From positions 1 to 35,898 of the forward strand of contig NZ_FNCV01000015.1 of the NCBI RefSeq assembly GCF_900100455.1: a DNA stretch of 35,898 nucleotides. Direction: 5' to 3'. Source of the DNA: Roseospirillum parvum. Its GTDB lineage: Bacteria > Pseudomonadota > Alphaproteobacteria > Rhodospirillales > Rhodospirillaceae. Position numbers and translations under genes: made by a program. Shown piece after piece: positions 1-7,922 of the stretch. How positions within the stretch are numbered: the first letter of the stretch is position 1; each line of letters starts with the position of its first letter. The notes under the pieces were generated by a model, which saw only the letters and a program-made list of their open reading frames with translations, did no database searches and had not been told where the DNA came from.

Positions 1-40
1 GATCTCCCATTCCTTGTCCGTAAGGTCGAAGCGGGCCATG
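1..40 (-). CDS. IS5-family transposase, N-terminal 13 residues only
   Basis: The minus strand reads MARFDLTDKEWEI from an ATG at 40-38 and then leaves the window. This opening is typical of short IS5-family (IS427-like) transposases, which usually start MARxDLTDxEW. A GGGAG ribosome binding site lies just upstream. Only the first 13 codons are visible, so it cannot be judged whether the gene is intact or split over two frames as in many IS427-group elements. The enzyme would be a DDE transposase acting on the ends of its own element. Confidence 0.6.
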
Positions 41-117
41 AGCAAACTCCCTTGCCGTTTGGAAGTTTGAATCACAATCCCGCCTCGATGGGAATCCCGC
101 TTATGGGTACAGAACCT
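1..117 (-). mobile_element. End of an IS5-type insertion sequence, cut by the window edge
   Basis: Read on the minus strand, the element runs from an end at about position 116, GGTTCTGTACCCATAA, through a non-coding lead to a transposase start at 40. A CTAG at 116-119 sits at the junction and could be the target duplication, which fits the short TA-centred targets of IS5-family elements. The other end lies outside the window, so the inverted repeat partner and the duplication cannot be checked. The family is inferred from the first residues of the transposase. Confidence 0.6.
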
Positions 118-425
118 AGGCGGGGATGGGTTGGAATCGGACGACTTCGGGGGCGCTGCGGTGTCGTTCGCTGCGTTGATGTCGGAGGGTGGTGGATGAC
201 GCGGGCGGTGGTGCGCATCTCCACTTCCCAGGCCAAGGCCCGGCGCCGGCAGCGTCTGCCCGGTCCTCGGCCCGCGTCAAGGTTGAATTCTACGTTGTCC
301 GCCGCCCGGCAATCAAGGATGCCGCCGGGGTGCCCGTGCGGTCGCGACCCGACCGCCGGCGCTGATCCCTGACCGGCGTGTTGCTCGCTCGGGGGGGCGT
401 GGTGTGACGCATTCTGTGACGCGGC
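118..425. other. No gene seen between the IS end and the tRNA terminator
   Basis: Neither strand holds an ORF with a ribosome binding site and plausible protein sequence. The open frames here are low-complexity Arg/Pro/Gly-rich products of high GC content. I see no clear repeat or promoter. It may be the remains of older DNA behind the insertion. Confidence 0.5.
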
Positions 426-461
426 AAGAAAAAAGGGCCGCCGAAAATACGGCAGCCCTTT
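426..461 (-). terminator. Rho-independent terminator after tRNA-Gly
   Basis: On the minus strand an AGGGCTGCCG / CGGCGGCCCT stem with one G-T wobble encloses a TATTTT loop and is followed by TTTTTTCTT. It begins 9 bases after the CCA end of the tRNA, as expected for a monocistronic tRNA gene. Confidence 0.85.
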
Positions 462-469
462 GATTTCAT

Positions 470-544
470 TGGAGCGGGCGATGAGATTCGAACTCACGAC
501 CCCAACCTTGGCAAGGTTGTGCTCTACCCCTGAGCTACGCCCGC
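470..544 (-). tRNA. tRNA-Gly (anticodon GCC)
   Basis: The minus strand folds into a full cloverleaf of 75 nt. The acceptor stem is GCGGGCG/CGCCCGC with discriminator T and an encoded CCA. The D arm is GCTC/GAGC, the anticodon arm is CAACC/GGTTG with loop TTGCCAA (anticodon GCC), and the T arm carries TTCGAAT. It reads GGC and GGT glycine codons. It has its own promoter (595-622) and terminator (426-461), so it is a stand-alone transcription unit. Confidence 0.97.
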
Positions 545-594
545 ATCCTGGGGAGGGCAGCCGGGCCGTGGTTGGTCCCGGCGGCGAGGTCGGC

Positions 595-622
595 ACTATA
601 GCCAGAAAGATCGGCTTTGCAA
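595..622 (-). promoter_or_regulatory. Sigma70-type promoter of tRNA-Gly
   Basis: The minus strand has TTGCAA, a 16-base spacer and TATAGT. The -10 box ends about 50 bases before the tRNA 5' end. Both boxes are close to consensus in a very GC-rich background, which makes chance unlikely. Confidence 0.75.
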
Positions 623-820
623 GGGGGAAATGTGTCGCCGGTCGGGGGCTCTTGCGGGCCTCCCCCGAGGGGGGCGAACGGTCGCTGTCCGGCGGGGGGC
701 GGCAAAGGGTTGCCTTGGCGGCGGGGCGGCGCCATCTATGGGGCAACCGCGGGGGCAACCCCGCCGCCGGGGGCTTTTTTCGGGCTCGCCGGCAGGGGAG
801 GGCACTGTTTTTTGTCCGTT

Positions 821-857
821 GTTCACCCGCCCTGTTCACCCGCCCTGTTCACCGCCT
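821..857 (+). repeat. 13-bp tandem repeat upstream of cnoX
   Basis: The unit GTTCACCCGCCCT occurs twice exactly and a third time in shortened form (GTTCACC-GCCT), ending about 35 bases before the cnoX start. Apart from the tRNA promoter (595-622), the 545-890 gap is GC-rich and shows no gene. The repeat could be slippage noise or a set of binding sites for a regulator of the operon; nothing in the sequence decides this. Confidence 0.6.
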
Positions 858-890
858 CGTCACCTCATTTCCGGGAAGCCGTTGACCACC

Positions 891-1805
891 ATGGCACTGA
901 TCATCGATTCCGACTCTTCCGCCGCGCCGCCGCCGGCCGATCTGGTCAAGGACAGCGACACCGAGCACTTCCGAATCGACGTCATCGACGCCTCGCACGA
1001 GGTGCCGGTGGTGGTCGATTTCTGGGCCCCGTGGTGCGGCCCGTGCAAGACCCTGGGCCCCATGCTGGAGCGTCAGGTCAGGCAGTTCGCCGGCGCCGTG
1101 CGCATGGTCAAGGTGAACATCGACGACAACCAGGCGCTGGCCGCCCAGTTGCAGATCCAGTCCATTCCGGCGGTCTTCGCCTTCAAGGACGGCCGCCCGG
1201 TGGACGGCTTCATGGGCGCCCTGCCGGAAAGCCAGATCAAGAGTTTCCTGGAGCGGCTGACCGACGGCGCCGGCAACCCCGTGGACGCCGCCCTCGATGC
1301 CGCCCGCGAGGCCTTCGAGGCCGGCCAGATCGAGCAGGCCGGGGCGATCTATCAGCAGGTGATGGCCCAGGACCCGGCCAACGTGCCGGCCCTGGCCGGC
1401 CTGTTGCGCTGTCAGGTGGCGCTCGGCCAGTTGGACGAGGTGGCCCAGGCGCTCGACGGCCTGCCCGCCGAGCTGACCAACAAGAGCGAGATCCGCGCCG
1501 TGCGCACGGCGCTTGATCTGGCCCGCGAGACGGCCGGCGCCGGGGCCGACACCGCCGCCCTGGAAGCGCGCCTCGCCGCCGATCCGGCCGACCATCAGGC
1601 GCGCCTCGATCTGGCCGCCGCGCTGTATGGCGCCAACCGGGCCGAGGCGGCCATGGAGCAGCTTCTGGAAAGCATCCGCCGCGAGCGCGACTGGAACGAC
1701 GGCGCCGCCCGGGCCCAGCTCCTCAAGCTGTTCGAGGCCCTGGGCCCGACCGATCCCCGGGTGGTGGCGGCGCGCCGCCGCCTGTCCTCCCTGCTGTTTT
1801 CCTGA
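891..1805 (+). CDS. cnoX: CnoX/YbbN: thioredoxin-TPR co-chaperone
   Basis: This is a 304-residue cytoplasmic protein with an N-terminal thioredoxin domain (about 25-130) and a C-terminal TPR region (about 135-300). The family binds unfolded, oxidation-sensitive clients and hands them to GroEL/ES or DnaK. The thioredoxin motif is WCGPC with both cysteines (C49, C52), so this copy should be redox-active, unlike E. coli YbbN, which has lost the first cysteine. The cis-proline loop (QSIPAVF) is intact. The ATG at 891 follows a GGGAAG at suitable distance and removes a low-complexity upstream extension. It heads a plus-strand run with the LON-domain, Trm112-like and DUF971 genes, with gaps of 11 and 35 bases and a 4-base overlap, probably one operon. 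Confidence 0.93.
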   Translation: MALIIDSDSSAAPPPADLVKDSDTEHFRIDVIDASHEVPVVVDFWAPWCGPCKTLGPMLERQVRQFAGAVRMVKVNIDDNQALAAQLQIQSIPAVFAFKDGRPVDGFMGALPESQIKSFLERLTDGAGNPVDAALDAAREAFEAGQIEQAGAIYQQVMAQDPANVPALAGLLRCQVALGQLDEVAQALDGLPAELTNKSEIRAVRTALDLARETAGAGADTAALEARLAADPADHQARLDLAAALYGANRAEAAMEQLLESIRRERDWNDGAARAQLLKLFEALGPTDPRVVAARRRLSSLLFS

Positions 1806-1816
1806 CCGCCACCGCG

Positions 1817-2518
1817 ATGAGCGACACCGCGCCCGCCAACCCCTTCGACCCCGGCCCGGAAGATCCGCTGCCCGAGGTGGTCGACCTGTTCCCGTTGGCC
1901 GGGGTGTTGCTGCTGCCCGGCGGGCGGGTGCCGCTGAACATCTTCGAGCCGCGCTACCTCAGCCTGATCGGCGATGCCCTGGGGCGGGGCCGGCTGATCG
2001 GGCTGGTCCAGCCGCGCGACGTCGCGCCCGCCGACAGCAACCGGGGGGCCGGCGATCCCCACCCGACGCTGTATCGCATCGGCTGCCTGGGTCGCATCGT
2101 GGTCTTCCAGGAGGAAGAGGACGGCCGCTTCGTCATCTGGCTGAAGGGGCTGGCCCGCTTCCGCCTGGGCGCCGAGTTGCCGGCCGCCGAGGGCGGCTAT
2201 CGCCGGGTGGCGGCCGACTTTTCCGACTTCCGCCACGATCTGGCGCCGCCGGCGCCGTTCGATCTGGACCGCGCCCGGCTGATTCAGGGGCTGGACATGA
2301 TGATCCGCCGCCAGGGCGCCCGGCTCGACCACAAGGCGCTGGAAAAGCTGGACAATGCCGAGCTGCTGTCGGCCGTGGCCATGGTCGCCCCACTGGCCCC
2401 CAACGAGCGTCAGGCGTTGCTCGAGGCACCGACCCGGGCCGATCTCATCGAAACCTTGATGACGCTGTTGGAAATGGGCACTTTCGAGACCCCGCCGCCG
2501 TCCGACAATCGGCAATGA
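1817..2518 (+). CDS. LON substrate-binding domain protein
   Basis: The protein has 233 residues and consists only of the N-terminal substrate-recognition domain of Lon proteases. The segment [16 protein letters not shown], then [10 protein letters not shown] and the following beta-rich half match the family. The AAA+ ATPase and Ser-Lys protease domains of Lon are absent, so it is not a protease on its own. Stand-alone LON-domain proteins are widespread in proteobacteria and thought to act in protein quality control, but their clients are not defined. Its place 11 bases after cnoX fits a proteostasis role. The ATG at 1817 is the only sensible start. Confidence 0.9.
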   Translation: MSDTAPANPFDPGPEDPLPEVVDLFPLAGVLLLPGGRVPLNIFEPRYLSLIGDALGRGRLIGLVQPRDVAPADSNRGAGDPHPTLYRIGCLGRIVVFQEEEDGRFVIWLKGLARFRLGAELPAAEGGYRRVAADFSDFRHDLAPPAPFDLDRARLIQGLDMMIRRQGARLDHKALEKLDNAELLSAVAMVAPLAPNERQALLEAPTRADLIETLMTLLEMGTFETPPPSDNRQ

Positions 2519-2553
2519 GCGGCCCGCCAACCTTTCGGGAAACCAGACACACC

Positions 2554-2754
2554 ATGACCGACGCGCCGACCTCGCCCCTCGATCCCAAGCTGCTGGAAAT
2601 CCTGGTCGCCCCCGGCACCGGGGCGCCGCTGACCTACGACGCCAAGGGCAACCGCCTGATCGACCAGAAGGCCGGGGTGGCCTACCCGATCCGCGACGGC
2701 ATCCCGATCATGCTGGCCGACGAGGCGGAGCCGCTGGCCGACAGCGCGTCATGA
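2554..2754 (+). CDS. Trm112-like (UPF0434/YcaR) small protein
   Basis: This 66-residue protein shows the family pattern LLEILVxPxTxxPLxYD followed by [20 protein letters not shown]. Eukaryotic and archaeal Trm112 is a zinc-binding activator of methyltransferases; the bacterial forms are short and mostly uncharacterised. Here the first position of the usual Cys-Pro is Ala ([10 protein letters not shown]) and no cysteine remains, so it cannot bind zinc in the classical way. The stop overlaps the start of the DUF971 gene by 4 bases (ATGA), which points to translational coupling. Confidence 0.88.
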   Translation: MTDAPTSPLDPKLLEILVAPGTGAPLTYDAKGNRLIDQKAGVAYPIRDGIPIMLADEAEPLADSAS

Positions 2755-3134
2755 GCGCCCCCGGCGCGGCCACCGGAACCCCCCGGCCGACCGGTCTGCA
2801 TCTCGACCGGCAGGCCCGCCAGTTGAGCGTCACCTTCGACGATGGCGCCAGCTTCGATCTGCCGGCCGAGTTGCTGCGCGTCGAAAGCCCCTCGGCCGAG
2901 GTGCAGGGCCATGGCCCGGACGAAAAGGTGCTGGTGGCCGGCAAGCGGAACGTCGGCTTCATCGACATCGAGCCGGTCGGGCGGTACGCTGTGCGGCTGA
3001 TTTTCGACGACGGCCACGACACCGGCCTGTTCACCTGGGAGATCCTGTACCGCCTGGGGCGCCACCGGGAGGCCATCTTCGAGGCCTACCTGAAGGCCCT
3101 GGAGGAACATGGCCTGAGCCGCGATCCCGGCTGA
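2751..3134 (+). CDS. DUF971 family protein
   Basis: This 127-residue protein matches DUF971, the small N-terminal domain also found in gamma-butyrobetaine hydroxylases. Recognisable parts are [17 protein letters not shown], [15 protein letters not shown], the [29 protein letters not shown] block and WEILYRLG. Family members occur as stand-alone proteins in many proteobacteria, sometimes linked to Fe-S or Mrp-type genes, but no activity is established here. No catalytic iron ligands of the hydroxylase are present. It overlaps the Trm112-like gene by 4 bases and is the probable end of the cnoX operon or its next-to-last gene. Confidence 0.88.
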   Translation: MSAPGAATGTPRPTGLHLDRQARQLSVTFDDGASFDLPAELLRVESPSAEVQGHGPDEKVLVAGKRNVGFIDIEPVGRYAVRLIFDDGHDTGLFTWEILYRLGRHREAIFEAYLKALEEHGLSRDPG

Positions 3135-3174
3135 CCGGCCCCCTCCCAACGGCCACCGGCACGGGAGACCGCCG

Positions 3175-4125
3175 ATGACCCCGCACCACCATCCCCCGTC
3201 TTCCCGGGCCGCCCGTCGGCTCGCCCTGGCCCCGCTTGCGATGCTGGCTGGCGCCCTGCTGCTGGCGCTTGCTCTCGCGCTGCCGGGGCCGGCCCGGGCG
3301 GCCGACGCCGAGGGGCGCCTCAACGCCCTGGTCGGCGAGTTGCAGCGCCTGATCGACAAGGCCGAACGCGAGCGGCTGGCCGATCCCTGGTTCCTCAAGG
3401 ATCTGCGCCAGGTGGTCGCGGCGCACACCAACCCCTGGCCCCGGGTGCTGCTGGACGACGGCTTCACCGACGGCAACTACGACCGCCGGCCGGCCTGGCG
3501 GGTGCTCTCCGGGGAGTGGGCGGCGGGCTGGAACGGTGGCCTGCGCAGCCGCTTCACGCCGCCGCGCGCCGCCAGCCCGTCACGCCAGACCCCGGACGAC
3601 CCGACGGCGGCCATCGTCGGCACCCTGCTCGGCCAGATGCTGGCCCAGCAGCAGGGCGGCGGATCGGGGGCGGCCCAGGCGGCGGGGCCGGCCGACCGGG
3701 CGGCCATCGAGACCCGTCTCGCCCTGCCCAACAGTTTCGCGCTGGACCTGGAGCTGACCGCCGCCCCCGACCGTGCCGCCACCCGGCTGGCGCTGGGGCC
3801 GTTCCAGGGCGAGCGGGCCGACACCGGCTATCGGCTGGTCCTCAGTTCGGCCGGCGGCGGGGGCAGCGTGGAGCTGCTCCGCCTGTCGGCCCGCGGCTCG
3901 TCGGTGATCGACGGCGTCGATGGTCTGGTCCCGCTGGCCGATGGCGAGGTCCATCGGGTGCGCTGGGAGCGCCGCCCCGACGCCACCATGCGGGTGCTGA
4001 TCGATGGCCGCGAGGTGCTGGCCACCCGTGATCGGGGCTTTCGCGATCCCTTCGACGGGCTGGTTCTGGAGAACCACGGCGGCGATGTGACCATCGGCCG
4101 GGTGGTGGTCAATGGACCCGCCTGA
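3175..4125 (+). CDS. Secreted protein, jelly-roll-like, function unknown
   Basis: A 316-residue protein with a clear Sec signal: a basic start, a hydrophobic stretch (about 17-36) and a PARA-AD cleavage site near residue 42. The mature part has a short helical segment (about 45-80), then a beta-rich region beginning LLDDGFTDGNYDRRPAWRVLSGEW, which resembles the opening of concanavalin-like or DUF1080-type jelly-roll domains. A Gln/Gly-rich linker (MLAQQQGGGSG) interrupts the domain near 160. I do not recognise a catalytic motif. GGGAG lies 10 bases before the ATG. It is 40 bases after the DUF971 gene and probably periplasmic. Confidence 0.7.
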   Translation: MTPHHHPPSSRAARRLALAPLAMLAGALLLALALALPGPARAADAEGRLNALVGELQRLIDKAERERLADPWFLKDLRQVVAAHTNPWPRVLLDDGFTDGNYDRRPAWRVLSGEWAAGWNGGLRSRFTPPRAASPSRQTPDDPTAAIVGTLLGQMLAQQQGGGSGAAQAAGPADRAAIETRLALPNSFALDLELTAAPDRAATRLALGPFQGERADTGYRLVLSSAGGGGSVELLRLSARGSSVIDGVDGLVPLADGEVHRVRWERRPDATMRVLIDGREVLATRDRGFRDPFDGLVLENHGGDVTIGRVVVNGPA

Positions 4126-4305
4126 GCGGCCCGCGCCGGACGGTCCATTGCCGGACCCTGGCGGCGGGTGTATATGAGCCCCGCCGGGCCCATTGAGGCG
4201 TGCCCGGCGTCCTGCTTTCCCTTTTCATGAAACCCGGATCGCCTCGGGCGCGTTCGGGGTCAACCGGGCCGCGACGGCGCGCGGCTTCCGGCTTTCATCC
4301 GTTTT

Positions 4306-4339
4306 CGTGCCGTCTTTTCTCGTGCTGTCTTTTCTCGTG
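4306..4339 (+). repeat. 15-bp tandem repeat before the MFS gene
   Basis: The unit CGTGCYGTCTTTTCT occurs twice in a row, with one C/T difference, and then its first four bases again. It lies in the 261-base gap upstream of the MFS gene, which is otherwise without visible promoter or ORF. Its role is unknown. Confidence 0.6.
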
Positions 4340-4386
4340 TCATCCAGGCGCCTCCGTCGGGCGTCCTGTTCCGGGAGCCCACCGCC

Positions 4387-5742
4387 ATGGGTCAGGTCCT
4401 GCTGTCCGTTGTCTCGCTGCTCGTCGGCACCTCGGTGTTCCTGATGGGGCAGGGCCTGCTCGGCACCCTGGTCGGCCTGAGGATGGCTGGCGCCGGCTAC
4501 GCCGACAGCGTCAGCGGTCTGGTCATGGCGGCCTATTTCCTGGGCCTCGCCCTGGCCGCCCTGAACTCGGCCCGGGTGATCGCCATCGCCGGGCACATCC
4601 GCGCCTTCGCGGTGTTCGCCACCTGCTTTTCCGCCGCCACCCTGGCCCACAGCTTCCACCTTGATCCGACCTACTGGTTCGTCCTGCGCCTGATCGAGGG
4701 CTACTGCATGTGCGGTCTGTTCATGTGCGTGGAAAGCTGGCTCAACGAGCGCTCGACCAACGACACCCGGGGCACCGTGCTGTCGATCTACTCGATCACC
4801 GTGTACGGCGCGCAAGGGGCGGCGCAGTTCCTGCTCAATCTGGCCCCGCTGGACAGCTTCCTGCTGTTTGCCCTGGCCTCGATCCTGGTTTCGGTGGCCC
4901 TGGTGCCGGTCGCCCTGACCCGGGTTCCGGCGCCCACCCCGCCCACCGGGGCCCGCTTCGGCTTCCTGCGGCTTTATCGCATCTCGCCGCTGGGTGTGTT
5001 CGGCTGCATCATGAGCGGCATGGTGATCGGCGCCTTCTACGGCATGGCCCCGGTGTTCGGCGCCAAGATGGGCTTTTCGGTCAACGACGTGGCCACCCTG
5101 ATGGCGGCGGTGATCATCGGCGGGGTGGTGCTGCAATGGCCCCTGGGGCGCTTCTCGGACCGCTTCGACCGTCGTCTGGTGATTGCCGGGGTCGGCTGCG
5201 GCATCGCCGTGGCGGCGCTCTGTCTGGCCGGGGTGGCGTGGGCGGCGGCGCTGATGGAGCCGCGCACCCTGGTCTGGGCGGTGATCGGGCTGGCCGCCCT
5301 GTTCGGGGCCTTCTCGTTCACCCTTTATCCGCTGGCCCTGGCCCAGGCCAACGACTTCATCGAGCCGCACGAACTGGTGCCGGCCAGCGGCGGCCTGATG
5401 CTGGCCTACTCGTTCGGCGCCGTCGGCGGGCCGCTGGCCGCCTCGCTGGTCATGGACGCGGTCGGCCCGGCCGGCCTGTGGGCCTTCATCGCCTGCGGTG
5501 GCGTGCTCACCCTGTGCTTTTCCGTCTGGCGCATGATCCGCGGCGCCCCGCTGCCCGAGACCGAGGATCAGGGCAACTACCAGATGATGGCCCGCACCAC
5601 CGCCGCCATCGCCGAGCTCGACCCGCGCGGCGAGGACGACCAGTTGTGGTTCGAGTTCGACTATCAGGCCCAGACGGCGGCCCAGTCGGGCATGGAAAAC
5701 CCGCACGCCGGCGACCCGCCCCGACAGATCTGGTCGACCTGA
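4387..5742 (+). CDS. MFS transporter, YcaD-like
   Basis: A 451-residue inner-membrane protein with about 12 hydrophobic segments. It carries the signature ESWLNERSTNDTRGTVLSIYS between transmembrane segments 4 and 5, characteristic of the YcaD-type branch of the major facilitator superfamily, and GRFSDRFDRR in the loop after segment 8, the second copy of the MFS A-motif. Substrates of this branch are unknown. The C-terminus has a hydrophilic tail of about 60 residues ending in DPPRQIWST. The ATG at 4387 follows GGGAG at suitable spacing. The EamA transporter gene follows after 52 bases on the same strand. Confidence 0.9.
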   Translation: MGQVLLSVVSLLVGTSVFLMGQGLLGTLVGLRMAGAGYADSVSGLVMAAYFLGLALAALNSARVIAIAGHIRAFAVFATCFSAATLAHSFHLDPTYWFVLRLIEGYCMCGLFMCVESWLNERSTNDTRGTVLSIYSITVYGAQGAAQFLLNLAPLDSFLLFALASILVSVALVPVALTRVPAPTPPTGARFGFLRLYRISPLGVFGCIMSGMVIGAFYGMAPVFGAKMGFSVNDVATLMAAVIIGGVVLQWPLGRFSDRFDRRLVIAGVGCGIAVAALCLAGVAWAAALMEPRTLVWAVIGLAALFGAFSFTLYPLALAQANDFIEPHELVPASGGLMLAYSFGAVGGPLAASLVMDAVGPAGLWAFIACGGVLTLCFSVWRMIRGAPLPETEDQGNYQMMARTTAAIAELDPRGEDDQLWFEFDYQAQTAAQSGMENPHAGDPPRQIWST

Positions 5743-5794
5743 GGCGGGCCCTGAGTTCCAGTCCTGGTTTCCGTTTGCAAAGGTTCCCCTTGCC

Positions 5795-6724
5795 ATGCCC
5801 GACACCGCGCCCCCAAAGCCCCCGACCGGACCCTGGCGCGGGCTCGCCTCGCCCTATGTCACCACCGCCCTGCCGCCGCTGTTCTGGGCCGTCAACGCCA
5901 TCATCGGCAAGCTGGCGGTGGGCGAGATTCCGCCCCTCGGGCTGGCCTTCTGGCGCTGGCTGCTGGCCCTGGGCATCCTGCTGCTGCTGGCCACGCCGCG
6001 CCTGATCGCCGAATGGCCGCTGGTGCGCCGCCACTGGCGCCAGATGCTGGTTCTCGGCACGCTGTCGGTGTGCTCGTACAACACCCTGCTCTATTTCGCC
6101 CTGGAGACCACCTCGCCGATCAACGCCACCCTGGTCGGCGCCACCATGCCGCTGATCATCCTGGTGCTGGCCTGGGTTCTGTTGGGCAGCGCCATGACCG
6201 GGCGGCAGATGCTGGGCGGGCTGGCCACCATGATCGGCGTGGCGGTGGTGGTCAGTGGCGGCGATCCGGCCCGCCTGCTGAGCCTTCAGTTCAACCCCGG
6301 CGACGGCCTGATGCTGCTCGCCGTCGCCGCGTGGTCGCTCTATTCGGTGCTGCTGCGGCGCAACCCGCCGCCGCTCAGCCCGGTGGTCTTCCTGATCGCC
6401 CAGATCATGGGAGGGCTGCTGGTGCTCGGCCCGCTGCACGCCGCCGACGCCCTGATCCTCGGCAACACCCTGCCGATCACCCTGAAAAGCCTGTGGATCG
6501 TCGCCGTGGCGGCGATCTTCCCGGCCCTGCTGGCGTTCTATTTCTGGAACCGGGGGGTGGCCGCCATCGGCCCCGGGCTGGCCGGCCTGTACACCAATCT
6601 GGTGCCGGTGTTCACCGCCCTGATGGCGGTCGCCGTCCTGGGCGAGGTGCTGCACCCCTTCCACGCCGCCGCCTTTGCCCTCATCGCCGGCGGCATCTGG
6701 GTCGCCTCGCGGCGCGGCGGGTGA
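5795..6724 (+). CDS. EamA/DMT-family transporter
   Basis: A 309-residue membrane protein with ten hydrophobic segments arranged as two EamA repeats (about 25-150 and 165-300), the layout of drug/metabolite transporters. Family features include PLFWAVNAIIGKLAVGEIPPLGLAFWRW in the first half and FYFWNRGVAAIGPGLAGLYTNLVPVFTALMAV in the second. The substrate cannot be told from the sequence; relatives export amino acids, nucleosides or drugs. It ends head-on to the LysM gene with only 16 bases between the two stop codons. Confidence 0.9.
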   Translation: MPDTAPPKPPTGPWRGLASPYVTTALPPLFWAVNAIIGKLAVGEIPPLGLAFWRWLLALGILLLLATPRLIAEWPLVRRHWRQMLVLGTLSVCSYNTLLYFALETTSPINATLVGATMPLIILVLAWVLLGSAMTGRQMLGGLATMIGVAVVVSGGDPARLLSLQFNPGDGLMLLAVAAWSLYSVLLRRNPPPLSPVVFLIAQIMGGLLVLGPLHAADALILGNTLPITLKSLWIVAVAAIFPALLAFYFWNRGVAAIGPGLAGLYTNLVPVFTALMAVAVLGEVLHPFHAAAFALIAGGIWVASRRGG

Positions 6725-6744
6725 GCCCCGGAAGCGGGCCTCAC
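6721..6744. terminator. Short palindrome shared by two convergent stop codons
   Basis: GTGAG-CCCC...GGG-CCTCAC forms a stem with one mismatch that contains the TGA of the EamA gene and the TGA of the LysM gene on the other strand. There is no T-run, so it may only help stop transcription in either direction. Confidence 0.35.
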
Positions 6745-7877
6745 CCCTCTGGCGGCAGGTCGAACACCTGGCCGGGATAGATCAGGTCGGGGTCGCGGAT
6801 CTGGTCGCTGTTGGCGCGGTAGATGATGGTGTAGTCGAAGCCGCTGCCATAGACCCGCTGGGCAATGCGCCACAGGTTGTTGCCCGGCTGGATGACCACG
6901 ATGCGCCGGTCGGCGGCGGCCTCGGCCGGGGTGGCGGTGGCCGGGGCGTCGCTGGCCAGGGTGTCTTGGGCGAACGGCGTCATCTCGAAGGGCACCTGCC
7001 GGCGGGCGATCACCTTGCCTTCCGGGTCGACCTGATCGAGGCGCAGGGTGTGAGGACCCTCGGCGGCCCGCACCTTTGGGCTGATCTCCCAGTGCCCCTG
7101 GGCATCGGCGGTGGTCTCGCCGAGCAGGCGGTTGTCCAGGTAGGCCCTGAGTTGGGCCCCGGGCGGGGCCTGACCGGACAGCCGCAGGCGGCCGTCGCGG
7201 TCGTAGTCGACCAGCCCCACGGTGGGCCCGTCGGTTGATCCCCCGGGCGACATCAGGGTGGTGCCGCCCTGGCCCAGCTTCACCGTGGGCAGGGTCGGCG
7301 GGCGCGGGGCGCCGGGGCGGGCCAGCGGCTGGGGAACCTCGAGGACCACCACCTCGTCACCCGCGATGGGCGCCCCGTCGCCCGGCGCCGGCTCGGCCGG
7401 GGGCGTGTCGGGGACCTCGCCGGCCGCGTCTGCCTCGCTCGTCGGCGCGGCGGGGCGGGCGCTCAGGGTCAACTGGTGGGGTCCGGGGGGCAACGGCTGG
7501 TCGGGCAGGAAGACGAACTCGCCCCGGGCGTCGGTCCTGGCGGTGCCCTTGGGCTCCCCGTCGATGCTGACCGTCACCTCGCTGTCCGGGGCGGCCCGGC
7601 CGGCGACCACCAGGTTGCCCTGGTCATCGACCCGGGCGACATCGAAGCTGGGGGTGCCGGGCGGCCGGTCGGGCGCTTCCCGGGCCGGCGGGGCGGGGGC
7701 GGGCGTTTCCGCCACTGGCGCCGGGCTGGTGGCTGGCGGGGCGGGCGTGACCGTCGGCGGCGCCGGGCTCGCGGTCCGGGCCGCCCGCTCCGGCTCCGAG
7801 GGCAGGAACAGGAACAGCCCGAGCGCCGTCAGGGCCGCCACCACGGCCAGTCCTCCCAGGATGACAGCCCTTGTCAC
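6741..7877 (-). CDS. LysM-domain envelope protein with Ig-like repeats
   Basis: A 378-residue protein with one N-terminal hydrophobic segment (about 4-25), a Pro/Ala-rich stretch (about 35-75), two Ig/carboxypeptidase-like modules (about 78-130 and 205-265) and a C-terminal LysM domain (about 325-375: IQPGNNLWRIAQRVYGSGFDYTIIYRANSDQIRDPDLIYPGQVFDLP). The order suggests a membrane-anchored periplasmic protein that binds peptidoglycan. Such proteins are common in alphaproteobacteria near envelope genes but have no assigned activity. The start is GTG at 7877 with GGAGG 8 bases upstream; no ATG fits. It follows the DUF2189 gene after 45 bases. Confidence 0.85.
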   Translation of the reverse strand: MTRAVILGGLAVVAALTALGLFLFLPSEPERAARTASPAPPTVTPAPPATSPAPVAETPAPAPPAREAPDRPPGTPSFDVARVDDQGNLVVAGRAAPDSEVTVSIDGEPKGTARTDARGEFVFLPDQPLPPGPHQLTLSARPAAPTSEADAAGEVPDTPPAEPAPGDGAPIAGDEVVVLEVPQPLARPGAPRPPTLPTVKLGQGGTTLMSPGGSTDGPTVGLVDYDRDGRLRLSGQAPPGAQLRAYLDNRLLGETTADAQGHWEISPKVRAAEGPHTLRLDQVDPEGKVIARRQVPFEMTPFAQDTLASDAPATATPAEAAADRRIVVIQPGNNLWRIAQRVYGSGFDYTIIYRANSDQIRDPDLIYPGQVFDLPPEG

Positions 7878-7922
7878 GTGCCACTCCTCAAGGCTTCGCG
7901 AATACCCACAGCTGCTTTAAAC

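Noticed and set aside
72-839. Minus-strand ORF of 255 residues across the tRNA
   Set aside because: It runs through tRNA-Gly and its terminator, and the protein is low-complexity Arg/Pro-rich, as expected from shadow frames in GC-rich DNA.
4225-5805. Long minus-strand frame opposite the MFS gene (526 residues)
   Set aside because: It is an antisense shadow of a clear transporter gene, and its sequence is Gly/Gln/His-rich without motifs.
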